42,544 nucleotides of DNA from Bacteroidales bacterium (GTDB lineage Bacteria > Bacteroidota > Bacteroidia > Bacteroidales > WCHB1-69), in assembly GCA_017962845.1 (NCBI GenBank), contig JAGCUN010000009.1, positions 1 through 42,544 on the forward strand, in the 5' to 3' direction. Positions 1 through 7,037 of the stretch are shown piece after piece; positions within the stretch are counted from its first letter, which is position 1; each line of letters opens with the position of its first letter. The notes beneath the pieces were generated by a model. The model saw only the letters and a program-made list of their open reading frames with translations, was not told the DNA's origin and did not search any database. Made by a program: the position numbers and the translations under genes.

Positions 1-108
<108 letters not shown>

Positions 109-110
109 AC

Positions 111-141
111 GCCCCCTCCGTGAAACGAGGGGGCTTTTTTT
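111..141 (+). terminator. Rho-independent terminator of the rRNA operon
   Basis: An 8-bp GC-rich stem (GCCCCCTC at 111-118 with GAGGGGGC at 127-134) is followed by a run of seven T. It begins a few bases after the 5S 3' end. Confidence 0.92.
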
Positions 142-158
142 GTTTAAACCCCATCTCC

Positions 159-332
159 TTTCATCTTTTCATCTTTTCATCCCTTACTCACATACTCACC
201 TCCTCATATCCTCAACCTCCCATCCTCCTTTCCTCCTTTCATCTTTTCATCTTTTCATCTTTTCATCTTTTCATCCCTTACTCACATACTCACATCCTCA
301 CATCCTCAACCCCCCATCATCCTTTCCTCCTT
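159..332 (+). repeat. Two tandem copies of a pyrimidine-rich unit made of TTTCATC-type short repeats
   Basis: Copy 1 (159-236) and copy 2 (237-332) have the same layout: several TTTTCATC units, then CCCTTACTCACATACTCAC, then CATCCTCA-like units, then CCTTTCCTCC. Copy 2 has two more TTTTCATC units. The strand is almost purely C, T and A. A related array in the opposite orientation occurs at 4258-4343. No gene is visible here; an open frame through it is low-complexity and not credible as protein. Confidence 0.85.
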
Positions 333-366
333 ATTTACTTATTCCTTGAAAAAAAACATTAATTCG

Positions 367-396
367 TTGAATTATCTCAAATTTTGTTTATTTTTG
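367..396 (+). promoter_or_regulatory. Bacteroidota-type promoter before the 436 gene
   Basis: TATTTTTG at 389-396 fits the -7 consensus TAnnTTTG. TTG at 367-369 lies 19 bases upstream, the normal spacing for the -33 element. The predicted start site near 402 gives a leader of about 34 bases. Confidence 0.6.
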
Positions 397-435
397 CAAA
401 ATTATTTTGAGTATTCATCCACCTAATAAATTTTC

Positions 436-2004
436 ATGAAAAAAGTACTATCATTTATCCTTTGCTGTTTCATATTGTCGGGGCTGTCGGCGCAAATGGT
501 GACGAAAAAAACTGTCGCACTGAAGGATGTGGATTTGCTTAAATACAATGCCCTGTTATTGGAAAATAATGATAAGCAATTCATTGAGTATTTGTATCCA
601 CGCACTAGAGGACGAAAGATGCTTGAACATTCGCTGCTGGTTTTCGATAAGAAAAAACGCAATGTTACCCGACATGGTGTGGTATTCAAGAAGCCCCATA
701 TTTTAGAGACGGCTTTTGCTACGGATAAGGATTATTTTGCGGCCTTTACCCGCATTGAGAAGAAACAAACTCTATATTGTACGGCACATATTCCCAAAAA
801 AGGTACTCAAAATGCTAATGCCAAAACTAGACTGGCTATCCCTTCCAAAAAAGTGTGGTCCACTCATGTGGAGTCGCCAGACGGCAAGTTGCACGGGGTG
901 ATATTGTTGGCTGACTGCAAGAAAAAAACCTCCAGAGTCTATGCATTTGTTTATGACTCAACGGGTAAGGAGGTGAGTTTTGATGTGTTCACTCCCTCCA
1001 CGCATTCCCGATATTATGCCTTTTCGAAAGCCACCCTCTCCAATAATGGCGACATGACTTTCCTGTTCATCACATACGACATGAAAGGGAGAAATAATCA
1101 GAAAGGTTTCACTTTGCCTCTTTCGAATGCTTTGCTTTTCAGGTCTAAAGATCCCAAGAATACCGCTCTGCACATTGTCCAATTCAGCAGCGGCTCCAGG
1201 AAAGATTATCGTATTCCACAATTTTCTTTTGGTGAAATCCATTCGGCAAGCATTCTACAGCTCGCCAACGGCACTTGGTTTATTGGGGGATACTACGGAC
1301 CTGCGAACTCGAAACCCTCCGAGGGCTATTTTTCCTGCATCTTTGACCCCAATTCCGAAAGCATTATTGAAACCAATAACTATCCTTTCCCTGAAGATCA
1401 GAAGCCTCAGGACAAACGCATGGTTGTGCTCCGCCTCCTTTATCGCGCTTTTGTTGAGGATATTGTACAATTGGAGAATGGAAATATTGTGATGCTGGGC
1501 GAACAGCGTGCATACGTTATCCAAAAAACTCGAGTGGGCAACGTGACCTTCACGGAGTATCTGAACTGGGCTAGCGATATCGTTTATCAGACGTTTAGCC
1601 CCAGCGGTGAAAGTGAACGCAGCGATATGGTTCGCAAACTGCAATCAAGTAACACCAGGATCTATCTCGCACCGGAAACATTCTGTCCCAAAATATTCGA
1701 CTTCCATGATTATTTGATCTCCTTCTCCCACATTGTGAAAGGTGACGATATCTATCTGGTATACAATAACTCTCATGAAACTGAAGGGTATTGTGTTCCC
1801 TATCCCATCAATTATGGCAAGTGCTGTATGCGCCTCGCGAAGCTGTCGCCTGACGGCAGTGTGGACTATAAGGTGATAATGGAATGCGAGAACCGCAAAA
1901 GCTATGTCAGAGATGTGATGTTGGCTGATGACGACGGCACGGTCTATATTTCCACATCAGGGAAACAGGGATTTGGCATAGAGTCGTTTGCCCTAGATGA
2001 ATGA
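436..2004 (+). CDS. Secreted protein of unknown function
   Basis: 522 residues. The N-terminus (about 1-20) is a clear signal peptide: two lysines, a hydrophobic stretch and a likely cleavage after LSA, leaving Gln as the first mature residue, which is common in Bacteroidota exported proteins. I do not recognise a family. The mature part has several beta-rich segments with Gly/Asp turns and could be a propeller-like fold, but no repeat is clear enough to claim this. It has no C-terminal sorting domain and no lipobox. It stands alone between the rRNA terminator and the DRTGG operon, with its own promoter. The ATG at 436 is directly followed by the signal peptide, which supports this start. Confidence 0.8.
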   Translation: MKKVLSFILCCFILSGLSAQMVTKKTVALKDVDLLKYNALLLENNDKQFIEYLYPRTRGRKMLEHSLLVFDKKKRNVTRHGVVFKKPHILETAFATDKDYFAAFTRIEKKQTLYCTAHIPKKGTQNANAKTRLAIPSKKVWSTHVESPDGKLHGVILLADCKKKTSRVYAFVYDSTGKEVSFDVFTPSTHSRYYAFSKATLSNNGDMTFLFITYDMKGRNNQKGFTLPLSNALLFRSKDPKNTALHIVQFSSGSRKDYRIPQFSFGEIHSASILQLANGTWFIGGYYGPANSKPSEGYFSCIFDPNSESIIETNNYPFPEDQKPQDKRMVVLRLLYRAFVEDIVQLENGNIVMLGEQRAYVIQKTRVGNVTFTEYLNWASDIVYQTFSPSGESERSDMVRKLQSSNTRIYLAPETFCPKIFDFHDYLISFSHIVKGDDIYLVYNNSHETEGYCVPYPINYGKCCMRLAKLSPDGSVDYKVIMECENRKSYVRDVMLADDDGTVYISTSGKQGFGIESFALDE

Positions 2005-2061
2005 GCCTGAATCCTCCGTTGTCCGGACGCTATTTCACAAATGAAATTTTTCTATTTATCC

Positions 2062-2094
2062 TTTAGCTCTGTCCGAAATTTTTGAGTACTTTTG
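2062..2094 (+). promoter_or_regulatory. Promoter of the DRTGG-PHP-HATPase genes
   Basis: TACTTTTG at 2087-2094 matches TAnnTTTG. A weak -33 candidate (TTTAG, 2062-2066) lies 20 bases upstream. The transcription start would fall near 2100, inside the left arm of the palindrome at 2095-2121. Confidence 0.6.
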
Positions 2095-2121
2095 CCATTG
2101 CAATTCTTGGAATTGCAATGG
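2095..2121 (+). promoter_or_regulatory. Perfect 12-bp inverted repeat at the transcription start, probable operator
   Basis: CCATTGCAATTC (2095-2106) is an exact inverted match of GAATTGCAATGG (2110-2121), with a 3-base centre. It begins directly after the -7 box, where a bound repressor would block initiation. It could instead form a 5' hairpin in the mRNA. It is not followed by a T run, so it is not a standard terminator. The regulator is unknown. Confidence 0.6.
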
Positions 2122-2155
2122 TCTTGTTCTTATTTATTATCAATAATTTACAATA

Positions 2156-2491
2156 ATGACAGTAAAAGAATTAGTAGAAAAAATGAATCTGACCGTCTTC
2201 TGCGGACAGGACAATTTGGATCGTGAAATCAAAGGCGGTTACACCTCCGACCTCCTCAGCGATGTGATGGGCTTTGCCCGCGAAGGACAGGTGTGGATCA
2301 CCCTTCAGACGCACAAGAACGTGCTGGCCATCGCCTCCCTCAAGGAGCTCGCCGCCATCCTGCTCGTGAAGGGCAACAAGCCCGAAGAGGATATGCTGGA
2401 ACAGGCTATCGATGAGGGCATCCCGGTACTTGGCACCGACGCCCAGACCTTCGAGACCACCGGCACTGTTTACCAACTGATTAACCAATAG
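2156..2491 (+). CDS. DRTGG domain protein
   Basis: 111 residues, which is the size of a stand-alone DRTGG domain. It starts TVKELVEKMNLTVFCG and contains the typical order of a short N-terminal helix, a GGYTSDLLSDVMG segment, a W-I-T-x-Q-T-H strand and an ILVKGNKP strand. DRTGG domains also occur in phosphotransacetylases and in CBS-DRTGG pyrophosphatases, where they bind nucleotides. Stand-alone copies are frequent next to PHP and HATPase genes and [FeFe]-hydrogenase genes in anaerobes (from family knowledge). The PHP gene follows after 2 bases, so the two are co-transcribed. The biochemical role is not established. Confidence 0.85.
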   Translation: MTVKELVEKMNLTVFCGQDNLDREIKGGYTSDLLSDVMGFAREGQVWITLQTHKNVLAIASLKELAAILLVKGNKPEEDMLEQAIDEGIPVLGTDAQTFETTGTVYQLINQ

Positions 2492-2493
2492 CC

Positions 2494-3243
2494 GTGAACC
2501 TCTTCAAGGCCGATTTGCATAACCACACGCTCCTGTCGCCGTGCGGTGACCTCGACATGACGCCCGACTTCATCATTGAGGAGGCGAAGCGGAAGGGTAT
2601 CGACGTGATCGGTATCACCGACCACAACTGCACCCGCCACTGCCGACTGGCCGAGCACTACTCGCACAACCGCGACATCTTCGTGCTGTGCGGCGCCGAG
2701 GTCACGACGAAGGAGGAGGCGCACTGCCTCGCCTTCTTCGAGAACCACGAAACCCTCGACCTCTTCCAAAAGTTCCTGGACGAGCACCTGCCCGACATCC
2801 CCAACGTGCCGGATGTTTTCGGCGACCAGGTACAGATCAACGAGGATTTCGAGATTGTGTATGAGGAGCCCAAGCTGCTCACCTCCGGTCTCGACGTGCC
2901 CATCGAAGGCATCGCCGCCAAGGTGAAAGAACTCAACGGCATCTTCATCCCCGCCCACATCGACAAGACGAAAAACAGCGTCATCTCGCAGCTCGGCTTC
3001 ATCCCGTTCGACCTGCCGTACGACGCGGTGGAACTGTCGAAACACGGCGACAAGGACAAAATCCTGCAGCAACATCCCTACCTCAAAGACAAAACCTTCA
3101 CCCGCGCCTCCGACGCCCACCTGCCCGATGTGATTGCCACCGCCCCCTGCTGGTTCGAGATGGAAACCCGCAGCTTCGACGAAATCCGGAAAGCACTGCA
3201 CCAAGAGGAAGGACGACGGGTACTGCTGGAAGTTGAAAGTTGA
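2494..3243 (+). CDS. PHP domain metal-dependent phosphoesterase
   Basis: 249 residues with the metal-binding motifs of the PHP family: DLHNH (H9, H11), ITDHN (D43, H44), GAE (E69), AH at 154-155 and SDAH (D207, H209). PHP enzymes hydrolyse phosphoester bonds using a multi-metal site; the substrate of this subgroup is unknown. It starts with GTG at 2494, 2 bases after the DRTGG stop, and the first motif starts at residue 7, so this start is sound. The last codons (Glu-Val-Glu-Ser-stop) lie inside the left repeat array at 3230-3298, so the repeat appears to form the end of the protein. The gene is visibly GC-rich, unlike the four-helix gene that follows. Confidence 0.88.
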   Translation: MNLFKADLHNHTLLSPCGDLDMTPDFIIEEAKRKGIDVIGITDHNCTRHCRLAEHYSHNRDIFVLCGAEVTTKEEAHCLAFFENHETLDLFQKFLDEHLPDIPNVPDVFGDQVQINEDFEIVYEEPKLLTSGLDVPIEGIAAKVKELNGIFIPAHIDKTKNSVISQLGFIPFDLPYDAVELSKHGDKDKILQQHPYLKDKTFTRASDAHLPDVIATAPCWFEMETRSFDEIRKALHQEEGRRVLLEVES

Positions 3244-3298
3244 GAATTGAAAACTGAAAACTGAGGAGTTGAGAATTGAAAACTGAGAATTGAAAACT
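3230..3298 (+). repeat. Array of TTGAAAACTGA-like short repeats, left arm around the S23 gene
   Basis: Short units of the type GTTGA, GAATTGAAAACTGA and GAGTTGAGAATTGAAAACTGA follow each other. Bases 3230-3260 are complementary to 3678-3708 (25 of 31 positions, plus two G-T pairs). The array starts inside the PHP coding end and includes its stop codon. Confidence 0.8.
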
Positions 3299-3316
3299 AA
3301 TATTTACTATAACATT

Positions 3317-3673
3317 ATGAAAAAGAGTATTTTGGATGAAAAGTGTATGTTGTTTGCTGTGAGGATAGTGAAGTTTTATCAGTATTTGTGTACTGAAAAG
3401 AAAGAATATGTGTTGAGTAAGCAGATTTTACGATGTGGTACAAGTATCGGTGCTAATTTGCGAGAAAGTCGGAATGCCCAGTCAACATCAGATTTTATTC
3501 ATAAACTTAATATTGCTCTTAAAGAGGCAGATGAAACACAATATTGGCTTGAGCTTCTTAAATTGTCTGATATTATTACCGAGGAATATTATGACACATT
3601 AAATCAAGATTTATCAGAACTAATCGCAATGCTTATCTCTTCCATTAAAACCCTTAAATCAAAAGTTTCTTAA
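3317..3673 (+). CDS. Four-helix-bundle protein (S23 / 23S rRNA intervening-sequence protein family)
   Basis: 118 residues, all-helical, with the family signature: a helix ending LSKQILRCGTSIGANLRES (34-51) and the helix KEADETQYWLELL (69-81). Members were first found encoded in intervening sequences of 23S rRNA, and the retroelement accessory protein Avd has the same fold; Bacteroidota carry many stray copies whose function is unknown. The start is ATG 3317; a TTG at 3290 would lie in the repeat. The gene is AT-rich in contrast to its GC-rich neighbours and interrupts the PHP-HATPase pair, enclosed by opposed repeat arrays (3230-3298 and 3678-3708). This suggests a later insertion. No retroelement reverse transcriptase is present. 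Confidence 0.88.
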   Translation: MKKSILDEKCMLFAVRIVKFYQYLCTEKKEYVLSKQILRCGTSIGANLRESRNAQSTSDFIHKLNIALKEADETQYWLELLKLSDIITEEYYDTLNQDLSELIAMLISSIKTLKSKVS

Positions 3674-3677
3674 TCAT

Positions 3678-3708
3678 CTTTCAACTTTCAACTTTCAATT
3701 TTCAACTT
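3678..3708 (+). repeat. Array of TTTCAACTTTCAA-like short repeats, right arm around the S23 gene
   Basis: The units TTTCAAC, TTTCAAC, TTTCAATT and TTCAACTT follow one another and end exactly where the HATPase ATG begins (3709). In reverse complement it matches the left array at 3230-3260. Confidence 0.8.
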
Positions 3709-4248
3709 ATGAAAGATCTTTCGATGCACATAATGGACATTTTGCAGAACTCCACCCGCGCCGGTGCCACCGAGGTGACATTGGAGGTAATCGAGAATCC
3801 TGCTGCCGACACCCTCACCATCCGCTTCATCGACAACGGCTGCGGAATGGATGCCGAAACTGTCCAGAAGGTTATCAACCCGTTTTTCACCACCCGCACC
3901 ACCCGCAAGGTGGGGCTCGGACTGCCGCTGCTGAAACAGAATACCGAGCAGACCGGCGGCAGCCTCGACATCCAGTCGGAGAAGGGCAAAGGCACCACCG
4001 TTACCGCCGTCTTCGGCCTCACGCACCTCGACCGTCCGCCCATGGGCGACCTCGCCGGCACCGTCGTCCTCACCGCCTCCGCCTACCCATATAGCCGCTT
4101 CATCTTCCACTACCATTCCGACCAAACCGACTACGTGTTCGACACCGACGAGGTGAACGAAGCCCTCGACGGAATGTCCATCCAGGAACCTGAAGTTATC
4201 CAGTACCTGAAGGAGATGATTCAGGAGAACATCGGGAACGTAAGCTAA
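3709..4248 (+). CDS. HATPase (GHKL) ATP-binding protein, anti-sigma/kinase-like
   Basis: 179 residues. The GHKL ATP-binding fold shows an N box with N14, the G1 box DNGCGM (42-47) and the G2 box GLGLP (69-73), a glycine-rich lid before the adenine pocket closes near residue 105. There is no dimerisation/phosphoacceptor domain, so it is not a complete histidine kinase. The C-terminal ~70 residues resemble no domain I know. Similar small HATPases accompany PHP and DRTGG genes near [FeFe]-hydrogenases. The ATG directly abuts the repeat array, with no ribosome-binding site. It probably belongs to the same transcript as the DRTGG and PHP genes. Confidence 0.82.
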   Translation: MKDLSMHIMDILQNSTRAGATEVTLEVIENPAADTLTIRFIDNGCGMDAETVQKVINPFFTTRTTRKVGLGLPLLKQNTEQTGGSLDIQSEKGKGTTVTAVFGLTHLDRPPMGDLAGTVVLTASAYPYSRFIFHYHSDQTDYVFDTDEVNEALDGMSIQEPEVIQYLKEMIQENIGNVS

Positions 4249-4257
4249 CGGTGAGTT

Positions 4258-4343
4258 TGATGAAAAGATGAAAAGATGAAGAGATGAAGAGATGAAGAGA
4301 TGATGTGAGTATGTGAGGATATGAGTATGGGATGAAAAGATGA
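4258..4343 (+). repeat. GATGAAAA/GATGAAGA repeat array, inverted relative to the one at 159-332
   Basis: About seven GATGAAAA or GATGAAGA units are followed by GATGTGAGTATGTGAGGATA, GAGTATGG and GATGAAAAGATGA. In reverse complement this gives the same motifs as 159-332 (TTTTCATC, ACTCACATAC, CCTCA). The ATG of the next gene (4340) is part of the repeat pattern. Confidence 0.82.
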
Positions 4344-5254
4344 ATGAAATGGCTGTGCTTAAGCGTATAGAGATAATGGTGCTCTTCCTATGGATGGGTG
4401 TATTATGTTGCTACGGACAAACTGACTCGGTGGCTACCCGTATCATTGATTCTAATGAAATTCAAGATAAGTATGTTGTAGAGGAAATGGATTTCATAAC
4501 TGCTGAGCGAGTGGAGAAACAGATTATATTGCAGCAACTTGTGGAAAGTTTGGCGGAAATTAATGTCTCTTGTCCAACGGAGATTGAATGTCTTGGAAAT
4601 GCCATCTTGGCCATCCTGGATAGCATGTCGTTTGAATATCCGCAGGTCAATTACCATTTGTCCCTCCATTCAAAAGATTATGAGGAGAAGCCAGTGGAGC
4701 AAATAAAAGAGGAGGGAGCGATACATATTCTATTAGTAAGAACTACAAAACTTCATCAACTGATTGGGAAATATCATTTAGGGCTTACTTACCATATTTC
4801 ATTTTTAGACAAAGAAGGTGGAACTACTGTCATATACACACCTGATGAGATTTCTCAAATTTATTCACAAGGATTGCCCAAAGAACGTGTCTTGCATCAT
4901 CTCTCCAATCTCTTGGAGGAAGCCAACAAGTCGCTTCCTACCTACGTAAACAGCAGTGCGCGTTTTGATTATCTGGCTATAAATAATGGATTTCTACAAA
5001 GTCACTATACAATTTTTGAGGATCAATCTTTCAACATAAAAAATCTTAAAAAAAGCAAAAAGGCGATGAAATTAAGTTTGTGGGTTGACCTGATGAAGGG
5101 AACAGCAGAGTTGTATGTGTTGACTACGGGCTGCGCAATCCTGAATTACGGTTTCATTTTCCGTCTTGCCAGTGATACAAAGAAAAAGCACCTTGATATC
5201 GTCTTTTCTCCTGATGAGATTCAGGAAATTGAACGAAACAGGCTGCAACGCTGA
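4340..5254 (+). CDS. Secreted protein of unknown function with probable internal duplication
   Basis: 304 residues. Residues ~8-26 form a hydrophobic signal peptide ending in CCYGQ. Two in-frame ATG codons (4340, 4349) could start it; the first is formed by the repeat array, so 4349 may be the older start. The two halves look alike: each has a helical segment of the type LVESLAEINVSCP / LLEEANKSLPTYV, a beta-rich middle and a closing segment IYTPDEISQIY (about 176) or FSPDEIQEIE (about 291). I infer two copies of one domain but know no family for it. No lipobox or sorting domain is seen. Confidence 0.72.
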   Translation: MNEMAVLKRIEIMVLFLWMGVLCCYGQTDSVATRIIDSNEIQDKYVVEEMDFITAERVEKQIILQQLVESLAEINVSCPTEIECLGNAILAILDSMSFEYPQVNYHLSLHSKDYEEKPVEQIKEEGAIHILLVRTTKLHQLIGKYHLGLTYHISFLDKEGGTTVIYTPDEISQIYSQGLPKERVLHHLSNLLEEANKSLPTYVNSSARFDYLAINNGFLQSHYTIFEDQSFNIKNLKKSKKAMKLSLWVDLMKGTAELYVLTTGCAILNYGFIFRLASDTKKKHLDIVFSPDEIQEIERNRLQR

Positions 5255-5305
5255 TAACACAACCAATTCTCCGCCATATTATAACGGTCCTACCTAATGA
5301 AAATT

Positions 5306-5385
5306 CCACATTTTCACATCTTAACATCTTCACATCTTAACTCCTTAACTTCTTAACTCCTTCACTCTCAACTTTTCACTTAACA
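5306..5385 (+). repeat. Array of ACATCTTAAC / CTTAACTCC short repeats
   Basis: CACATTTTCACATCTTAACA, TCTTCACATCTTAACTCC, TTAACTTCTTAACTCC and a final CTCAACTTTTCACTTAAC fill the gap between the secreted protein and the MATE gene. The units differ from the TTTCAA and TTTCATC arrays but share the pyrimidine-rich sense strand. Confidence 0.7.
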
Positions 5386-5399
5386 CCCCCATAACCACC

Positions 5400-6734
5400 T
5401 TGTTACCACAAAATTACACCACCCGCAGCATCATCGCCCTTGCCTTGCCGATTATGGCGGGGAATTTGGCGCAAACGATCATCACGTTCGTGGACACGGC
5501 GTTCCTTGGGCATTTGGGGACGGTGGAGCTGGGCGCCGCGATGATGGCCGGGCTCTACTACTACGTCTTTTCGACGCTGGCATGGGGTTTCGCGACGGGC
5601 ATCCAGATTATTGTGGCGCGGCGGTTTGGCGAGAACAACCTGCCGGAGGTGGGCGCGGTGTTCAAACACGGCCTGCTGGTGGTGGCGGCGCTGTCGGCGA
5701 TGCTGTTCCTGCTGCTGCACTATGGCACCGACATTTTCCTGAAGGGTATCATCTCGTCGCCCGACATCCTGAAAGTGTCGGAAGAGTTCATGCAGTACCG
5801 TCACTACGGCATCATCTTCGTCTGCTTCAACTTCCTGTTCCGCTCGCTGTATGTGGGACTTTCCGACACGAAAATCATCATTTACACCACGTTACTGATG
5901 GCGGTGGTGAACATCTTTTTCGACTATGGTTTCATTTTCGGGCATTGCGGGATGCCGGAGTTGGGTGTTTCGGGCGCGGCAATTGCCTCTGTGCTGGCCG
6001 AAATCTCGGCGTTCATCTTCTTCATCTTCTACACGCTGTTCCGTCTTCCCACCAGAAAATACGGCATCTTTCCCATCAAAAAGGTGCGGATGCCGTTGGT
6101 CAAGTCCATCGTGGGACTGTCGCTGCCGACGATGGGCCAGCGGCTGGTCTCCTTCGGAGCGTGGTTTGTGTTTTTCGTGATGATCGAGCGCACGGGCGAG
6201 CTGGCCGTGGCGGTGTCGGGCATCGTGCGCAGTGCCTATATGATTATATTGGTGCCGGTGTTTGCCTTTTCGGCTGCCGCCAACACGCTCACCAGCAGGA
6301 TTATCGGCGAGGGACATGCCGATGCGGTGGGGCATCTGCTCCGCCGGATTCTGATCATCTGTCTATGTTTCTTGGTGGTGCTGGTGGCGGTTTGTGCCGT
6401 AATTCCCGACACGATAGCCACCATCTACACCGATGATGCGGCGTTGGCGGCGGCCTCGGTGCCGTCGTTACGGGTGGTGTGCGTGAGTGCCCTGCTGATG
6501 AGCGGGGCCTGCATCCTCTTTGAGGCGGTGTCGGGCACGGGCAAGACGATGGTGGCCTTCCTCCTCGAATCGGCCATACTGGTCGTGTATATCGGTTATA
6601 TCCTGTTGGTTACCAAAGTATTCCCGATGCCTGTCGAGGTAATTTGGGTGGCAGAAATCCTCTACGCCATCCTGCTGGGAGTGGTGTCGTGGGGATATTT
6701 AAAGAAAGGGAATTGGCGGGAGAAAAAAATATGA
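5400..6734 (+). CDS. MATE family multidrug/Na+ efflux transporter
   Basis: 444 residues, the normal MATE length, with about twelve membrane segments. The first helix carries the family pattern LALPIMAGNLAQTIITFVDT followed by AFLGHLG. MATE proteins export cationic drugs or metabolites in exchange for Na+ or H+; the substrate cannot be told from sequence. No ATG lies upstream before an in-frame stop at 5346, and the first internal Met falls inside helix 1, so TTG at 5400 is the best start. It is preceded by a repeat array and followed by the terminator at 6797. Confidence 0.9.
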   Translation: MLPQNYTTRSIIALALPIMAGNLAQTIITFVDTAFLGHLGTVELGAAMMAGLYYYVFSTLAWGFATGIQIIVARRFGENNLPEVGAVFKHGLLVVAALSAMLFLLLHYGTDIFLKGIISSPDILKVSEEFMQYRHYGIIFVCFNFLFRSLYVGLSDTKIIIYTTLLMAVVNIFFDYGFIFGHCGMPELGVSGAAIASVLAEISAFIFFIFYTLFRLPTRKYGIFPIKKVRMPLVKSIVGLSLPTMGQRLVSFGAWFVFFVMIERTGELAVAVSGIVRSAYMIILVPVFAFSAAANTLTSRIIGEGHADAVGHLLRRILIICLCFLVVLVAVCAVIPDTIATIYTDDAALAAASVPSLRVVCVSALLMSGACILFEAVSGTGKTMVAFLLESAILVVYIGYILLVTKVFPMPVEVIWVAEILYAILLGVVSWGYLKKGNWREKKI

Positions 6735-6796
6735 GGCTGAATAGTCGCTCAATGTGGGGGGGTAACTATCTAGAGCATAATATTTTACACTAAAGC

Positions 6797-6832
6797 AAAA
6801 GCCCTTAACATTTTTTGATGTTAAGGGCTTTT
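6797..6832. terminator. Bidirectional terminator between the MATE gene and tRNA-Leu
   Basis: A perfect 15-bp stem (6797-6811 with 6818-6832) closes over a 6-base loop. Its outer pairs are A/T runs on both sides, so it can end transcripts of the MATE gene (+) and of the tRNA (-). Confidence 0.88.
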
Positions 6833-6838
6833 GTGTTG

Positions 6839-6922
6839 TACCCGGGGCCGGGATCGAACCGGCACGAGTGTTACCTCATCGGTTTTTGAGACCGACGCGT
6901 CTACCAATTCCGCCACCTGGGC
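6839..6922 (-). tRNA. tRNA-Leu (anticodon CAA)
   Basis: Read on the minus strand it starts GCCCAGG, has the D arm GCGGAATTGGTAGACGC, an anticodon loop CTCAAAA giving CAA (codon UUG), a long variable arm typical of class II tRNAs, and the T arm GCCGG-TTCGATC-CCGGC. The acceptor 3' strand is CCCGGGT with discriminator A. CCA is not encoded. Position 5:68 is an A-C mismatch in the acceptor stem and 1:72 is G-T, both slightly unusual. Confidence 0.96.
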
Positions 6923-6942
6923 ATCGGTGATTTTTGAGTTTG

Positions 6943-6950
6943 CAAAAATA
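6943..6950 (-). promoter_or_regulatory. -7 promoter element for tRNA-Leu
   Basis: On the minus strand this reads TATTTTTG (TAnnTTTG), about 20 bases before the 5' end of the tRNA. No convincing -33 element. Confidence 0.5.
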
Positions 6951-6997
6951 CATGAAATTTTCAAACCTAACTCATCCATAATGAAAATTTTTTCTTG

Positions 6998-7005
6998 TAA
7001 TTTTG
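6998..7005 (+). promoter_or_regulatory. -7 promoter element for the DUF4271-hemD-rnpA genes
   Basis: TAATTTTG matches TAnnTTTG. The predicted start near 7010 would make the ATG at 7017 nearly leaderless, which favours the ATG at 7038. Confidence 0.5.
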
Positions 7006-7037
7006 CAGGTTGAAAAATGAGATGTAATATTTTTACA

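Noticed and set aside
3230..3298. CRISPR array
   Set aside because: The units are short, contiguous and degenerate without spacers, and no cas genes are present.
3317..3673. Accessory protein (Avd) of a diversity-generating retroelement
   Set aside because: The fold is shared, but there is no reverse transcriptase, template repeat or variable gene in the window.
5582..6436. 284-codon frame within the MATE gene
   Set aside because: It is a shifted-frame shadow of a GC-rich gene; the MATE frame has a full family match.
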